From contig CAJUKR010000058.1 in assembly GCA_910587025.1 (NCBI GenBank), positions 1 to 8,207 of the forward strand: a DNA stretch of 8,207 nt, given 5' to 3'. The notes below the pieces were generated by a model that searched no databases, was not told where the DNA came from, and worked only from the letters and a program-made list of their open reading frames with translations. Below, piece after piece: positions 5,952 to 8,207 of this stretch. This DNA comes from an uncultured Christensenellaceae bacterium. Lineage in GTDB: Bacteria > Bacillota > Clostridia > Christensenellales > Pumilibacteraceae. A program made the position numbers and the translations under genes. How positions within the stretch are numbered: position 1 is the stretch's first letter; each line of letters starts with the position of its first letter.

Positions 5952-5991
5952 TGCTATGCCGTAAAACAACATGCGGCATGGCAATTTTTCG
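5949..5991 (+). terminator. Hairpin with T-tract overlapping the gdhA promoter; terminator of the upstream gene
   Basis: AATTGCTATGCCG (5949-5961) pairs with CGGCATGGCAATT (5974-5986) over 13 positions with one T-G wobble and a 12-nt loop, followed by more T (to 5989). Its left arm begins inside the -10 box, so an RNA starting at about 5958 would contain only part of it. The complete hairpin forms only in read-through RNA from the upstream membrane-protein gene, whose stop is at 5885. The inner ATGCCG/CGGCAT dyad could also be a protein-binding site just downstream of the start point. Confidence 0.6.
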
Positions 5992-6027
5992 ATTTGCTAA
6001 TCTTATTGTTCCGGGAGGACAAAAAAT

Positions 6028-7374
6028 ATGTTTCACAATGAATACATCGCGTCCGTATACGATACGGTAGCGAAGAGAAACCCCAACGAGCCGGAGTTTC
6101 TTCAGGCCGTCAGAGAAGTCCTCGAGTCCCTCGAGCCGGTTGCGGCAAAGCGTCCCGATCTCGTGGAAGCAGGCGTTTTCGAGAGAATCGTAGAACCCGA
6201 AAGGTTTATTCAGTTCAGAGTAAGCTGGGTAGACGACAACGGCAAAGTCAGAGTAAACCGCGGCTACCGCGTTCAGTTCAACTCTGCTATCGGACCTTAC
6301 AAGGGCGGTCTTCGTCTTCACCCGTCCGTAAACGCTTCGGTCATCAAATTCCTCGGCTTCGAACAGATTTTCAAAAACAGTCTTACCACCCTTCCCATGG
6401 GCGGCGGCAAAGGCGGATCGGACTTCGACCCCAAGGGCAAGAGCGATAACGAGATTATGCGCTTCTGCCAGGCATTCATGACCGAGCTTGCCAAGCATAT
6501 CGGCGCGGATACCGACGTACCCGCGGGCGACATCGGCGTAGGCGCGCGCGAGATCGGTTACATGTTCGGTCAGTACAAGCGTCTGAGAAACGAATTCACC
6601 GGCGTTCTTACCGGCAAAGGTCTTACATACGGCGGATCGCTCGCGAGAAAGGAAGCGACAGGCTTCGGGCTTTGCTATTTCACCGACGAAATGCTCAAAG
6701 CCAACGGCTCGGGATTCAAAGGTAAGAAAGTCGTTATTTCGGGTTCGGGCAACGTTGCGATATACGCGAATCAGAAAGCTACCGAGCTCGGCGCGAAAGT
6801 CATCGCGATGTCCGACTCCAACGGCTATATCGTCGACGAGAAAGGCATAGACCTCGAGATAGTCAAGCAGATCAAAGAAGTGGAAAGAAAACGTATCAAG
6901 GAATACGCGGACAGAGTAAAGGGCGCGAAATATTTCGAGGGCTGCAAGAATATCTGGACGGTGCCCTGCGACATCGCACTTCCCTGCGCTACGCAGAACG
7001 AGCTTGACCTCGACGGCGCGAAGGCGCTCATCAAGAACGGTTGTAAAGCGGTTGCCGAGGGCGCAAACATGCCCTCTACGCCCGAAGCGGTCGAAGAATT
7101 CCACAAGAACGGCATTCTCTTCGGACCGGCAAAAGCGGCCAACGCCGGCGGCGTAGCTACGTCCGGTCTCGAAATGAGTCAGAACTCGCTCCGTCTGAGC
7201 TGGTCTTTCGACGAAGTGGACGAGAAACTCCACGGCATCATGAAGAGCATTTACAAAGCCGCTTACGAAGCGTCCGTCGAATACGGCTGCCCCGGCAATC
7301 TCGTCGCAGGCGCGAATATCGCGGGCTTCCTCAAAGTCGCGGACGCCATGAAATGGCAGGGCGTCGCGTACTAA
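6028..7374 (+). CDS. gdhA: NADP-type glutamate dehydrogenase
   Basis: This is a complete 448-residue hexameric-type glutamate dehydrogenase, which joins ammonium to 2-oxoglutarate to give glutamate, or the reverse. Substrate and catalytic residues are clear: Lys92 in GPYKGGLRLHP, Lys116 in IFKNSLT, the active lysine Lys128 in MGGGKGGSDFDPKGKS, and Asp168 in VPAGDIGVG. The nucleotide domain has ISGSGNVAIYA (237-247), and MSDSNGYI follows the next strand. The SDS sequence there resembles NADP-dependent bacterial enzymes such as that of E. coli, more than the NAD-specific clostridial form; this is an inference. FGPAKAANAGGVATSGLEM closes the active site. GGGAGG (6013-6018) is 9 bases before the ATG. 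It has its own promoter and its own strong terminator, so it is a single-gene unit. Length is standard and nothing is missing. Confidence 0.97.
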   Translation: MFHNEYIASVYDTVAKRNPNEPEFLQAVREVLESLEPVAAKRPDLVEAGVFERIVEPERFIQFRVSWVDDNGKVRVNRGYRVQFNSAIGPYKGGLRLHPSVNASVIKFLGFEQIFKNSLTTLPMGGGKGGSDFDPKGKSDNEIMRFCQAFMTELAKHIGADTDVPAGDIGVGAREIGYMFGQYKRLRNEFTGVLTGKGLTYGGSLARKEATGFGLCYFTDEMLKANGSGFKGKKVVISGSGNVAIYANQKATELGAKVIAMSDSNGYIVDEKGIDLEIVKQIKEVERKRIKEYADRVKGAKYFEGCKNIWTVPCDIALPCATQNELDLDGAKALIKNGCKAVAEGANMPSTPEAVEEFHKNGILFGPAKAANAGGVATSGLEMSQNSLRLSWSFDEVDEKLHGIMKSIYKAAYEASVEYGCPGNLVAGANIAGFLKVADAMKWQGVAY

Positions 7375-7382
7375 AAGCACGA

Positions 7383-7445
7383 TCGCACATATGCGCATAC
7401 GAGCGCGGACGGGTACCACCCCGACCGCGCTCTTTTCATATGCGA
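7383..7445 (+). terminator. gdhA intrinsic terminator with nested outer repeat
   Basis: GAGCGCGG-A-CGGG (7401-7413) pairs with CCCG-A-CCGCGCTC (7420-7432) around a 6-nt loop with one A-A mismatch, followed by TTTT (7433-7436). An outer pair, TCGC plus CATATG (7383-7393) with CATATG plus GCGA (7437-7445), encloses it and could extend the stem with small bulges. The core hairpin is a confident terminator; the role of the outer arms is unknown. Confidence 0.85.
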
Positions 7446-7473
7446 TTTTCCGAAAAAAATTTATCGAATAGTA

Positions 7474-7502
7474 TTGAATTGTTCGGAGAAATATGTTACA
7501 AT
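7474..7502 (+). promoter_or_regulatory. mscL promoter
   Basis: TTGAAT (7474-7479), 17 bases, then TACAAT (7497-7502), with an extended TG-T motif at 7494-7496. Transcription would start at about 7509 and give a leader of about 25 nt carrying the GGAGG ribosome binding site. The T-tract/A-tract sequence at 7447-7463 could serve as an UP element. Confidence 0.75.
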
Positions 7503-7533
7503 AAACGCGAAATCACATACGGAGGATACAAAC

Positions 7534-8076
7534 ATGAAAAAGCTGTTTGCCGAGTTCAAGGCATTCATCTCGAAAGGTAATGTAATCGACCTCGCCGTAG
7601 GTATGATTATAGGCTCCGCGTTCACCGCGATAGTGACCGCGCTCGTCAACGGAATACTCAAGCCGCTGATCAACTGGATCCCGGGCGCCGACGGAACGGG
7701 CGCGCTTCAGGTCGTGCTTCGCGAAGCGGTGACGGACGCAGACGGAAAAGTCGTCACAGAAGCGCTCGTCATGGACTTCGGCGCAGTCATTTCCGCCGTG
7801 ATCACCTTCCTGCTCACCGCACTGATACTCTTTATAATCATAAAAGCGGTATCGGGCGCGCAGAAGAAACAGGCGGCGATGCGCGAGAAGCTCAAGAAAG
7901 AACACGAAGACAAACTTCGCGCCGAAGGCAAGCTTCCCCCGCTCGAAGAAAAAACGGAAGAAGCCGAAGAAGTCCCCGCGGAAGTCATGCCCACGACCGA
8001 AGAACTCCTTGCGCAGATCCGCGACCTGCTTGCGGCTCAAAACAAAGCAAGCGTACAGAACGAAGCAAACGAATAA
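7534..8076 (+). CDS. mscL: Large-conductance mechanosensitive channel MscL, with long C-terminal linker
   Basis: This is a 180-residue MscL, which forms a pentameric pore in the cytoplasmic membrane that opens under extreme tension during hypo-osmotic shock. The amphipathic N-terminal helix MKKLFAEFKAFISK is followed by the signature GNVIDLAVGMIIGSAF (15-30) in TM1, a periplasmic loop at about 48-80, TM2 at about 83-105 and the C-terminal bundle helix TTEELLAQIRDLLAAQ (154-169). Most MscL proteins have about 130-150 residues. The extra length here lies in the linker between TM2 and the bundle (about 106-153), which is highly charged: Lys/Arg-rich, then Glu-rich (EEKTEEAEEV). The ATG at 7534 has GGAGG (7521-7525) 8 bases upstream; the frame continues further upstream but without a usable ribosome binding site. 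The gene has its own promoter and terminator. Confidence 0.95.
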   Translation: MKKLFAEFKAFISKGNVIDLAVGMIIGSAFTAIVTALVNGILKPLINWIPGADGTGALQVVLREAVTDADGKVVTEALVMDFGAVISAVITFLLTALILFIIIKAVSGAQKKQAAMREKLKKEHEDKLRAEGKLPPLEEKTEEAEEVPAEVMPTTEELLAQIRDLLAAQNKASVQNEANE

Positions 8077-8089
8077 CATTACATATATC

Positions 8090-8120
8090 AAAAGGACGTC
8101 CGATCTTCGGGCGTCCTTTT
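8090..8120. terminator. Bidirectional terminator between mscL and the convergent gene
   Basis: AAAAGGACG (8090-8098) pairs with CGTCCTTTT (8112-8120). The stem continues through a T-G wobble, CCG/CGG and an A-T pair to a 3-nt loop. It ends in TTTT on the plus strand and, being symmetrical, also in TTTT on the minus strand. It can therefore end both mscL and the minus-strand gene at the right edge. Confidence 0.88.
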
Positions 8121-8130
8121 ATGTTTGGCG

Positions 8131-8207
8131 TCAATTCTTCTTTTCGTTCGTTTCGTCGAAGAAGTTATAGAAGTTGTCTACGTCATAGCCGTCGGTCTTG
8201 CTGCGTC
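8131..8207 (-). CDS. C-terminal fragment of an unidentified gene at the right edge
   Basis: On the minus strand one frame is open from the window edge to a TGA at 8131-8133, giving a C-terminus of RSKTDGYDVDNFYNFFDETN followed by EKKN. The stop lies 10 bases before the shared bidirectional terminator, exactly where a convergent gene should end, and the other two minus-strand frames contain stops. The fragment is acidic and aromatic and too short to identify. Confidence 0.55.
   Translation of the reverse strand, partial: RSKTDGYDVDNFYNFFDETNEKKN

Noticed and set aside
5914..7419. Open frame of 501 codons on the minus strand opposite gdhA
   Set aside because: It is antisense to a complete glutamate dehydrogenase, has no recognisable domain, and runs through the gdhA promoter and terminator.

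Overview
The window looks like chromosomal DNA from a Clostridia-type member of the Bacillota. The reasons are a MurG of the clostridial type (HESD and SRGDQ motifs), a hexameric NADP-type glutamate dehydrogenase, strong AGGAGG-like ribosome binding sites, TATAAT extended -10 promoters, and moderately GC-rich coding sequence separated by AT-rich intergenic stretches. A more exact placement is not supported. No rRNA, tRNA, CRISPR array, IS element or phage gene was seen.

Layout. (1) Bases 1-1725, minus strand: an accessory cassette. It holds a DUF3990-type ADP-ribosyltransferase-like protein (toxin candidate), overlapped by 20 bases by an XRE-type helix-turn-helix protein (antitoxin/repressor candidate). 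A partial, very AT-rich small gene follows and runs off the left edge. A perfect consensus promoter (TTGACA-17-TATAAT) drives the pair. It carries two copies of a TATCATT-NN-AATG dyad 51 bp apart, one of them on the -10 box, which is what an autorepressed toxin-antitoxin operon would show. (2) Bases 1675-4184, minus strand: glpK (glycerol kinase) followed 23 bases later by an alpha/beta hydrolase of the monoacylglycerol lipase/lysophospholipase type, closed by a strong hairpin terminator. Together they could release glycerol from monoglycerides and phosphorylate it. (3) Bases 4273-8090, plus strand: a lone murG (lipid II synthesis), a small two-helix membrane protein of unknown function, gdhA (ammonium assimilation) and mscL (osmotic safety valve). 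The last three each have a recognisable promoter, so this looks like a row of single-gene units. (4) Bases 8131-8207, minus strand: the C-terminal end of an unidentified gene converging on mscL, sharing a bidirectional terminator with it.

The housekeeping genes are ordinary. The parts worth a second look are the toxin-antitoxin-like cassette with its operators, the near-leaderless start of the small membrane gene, a terminator hairpin that overlaps the gdhA promoter, and an AT-rich element repeated upstream of two promoters. All functions are inferred from sequence reading alone; no database search was run.
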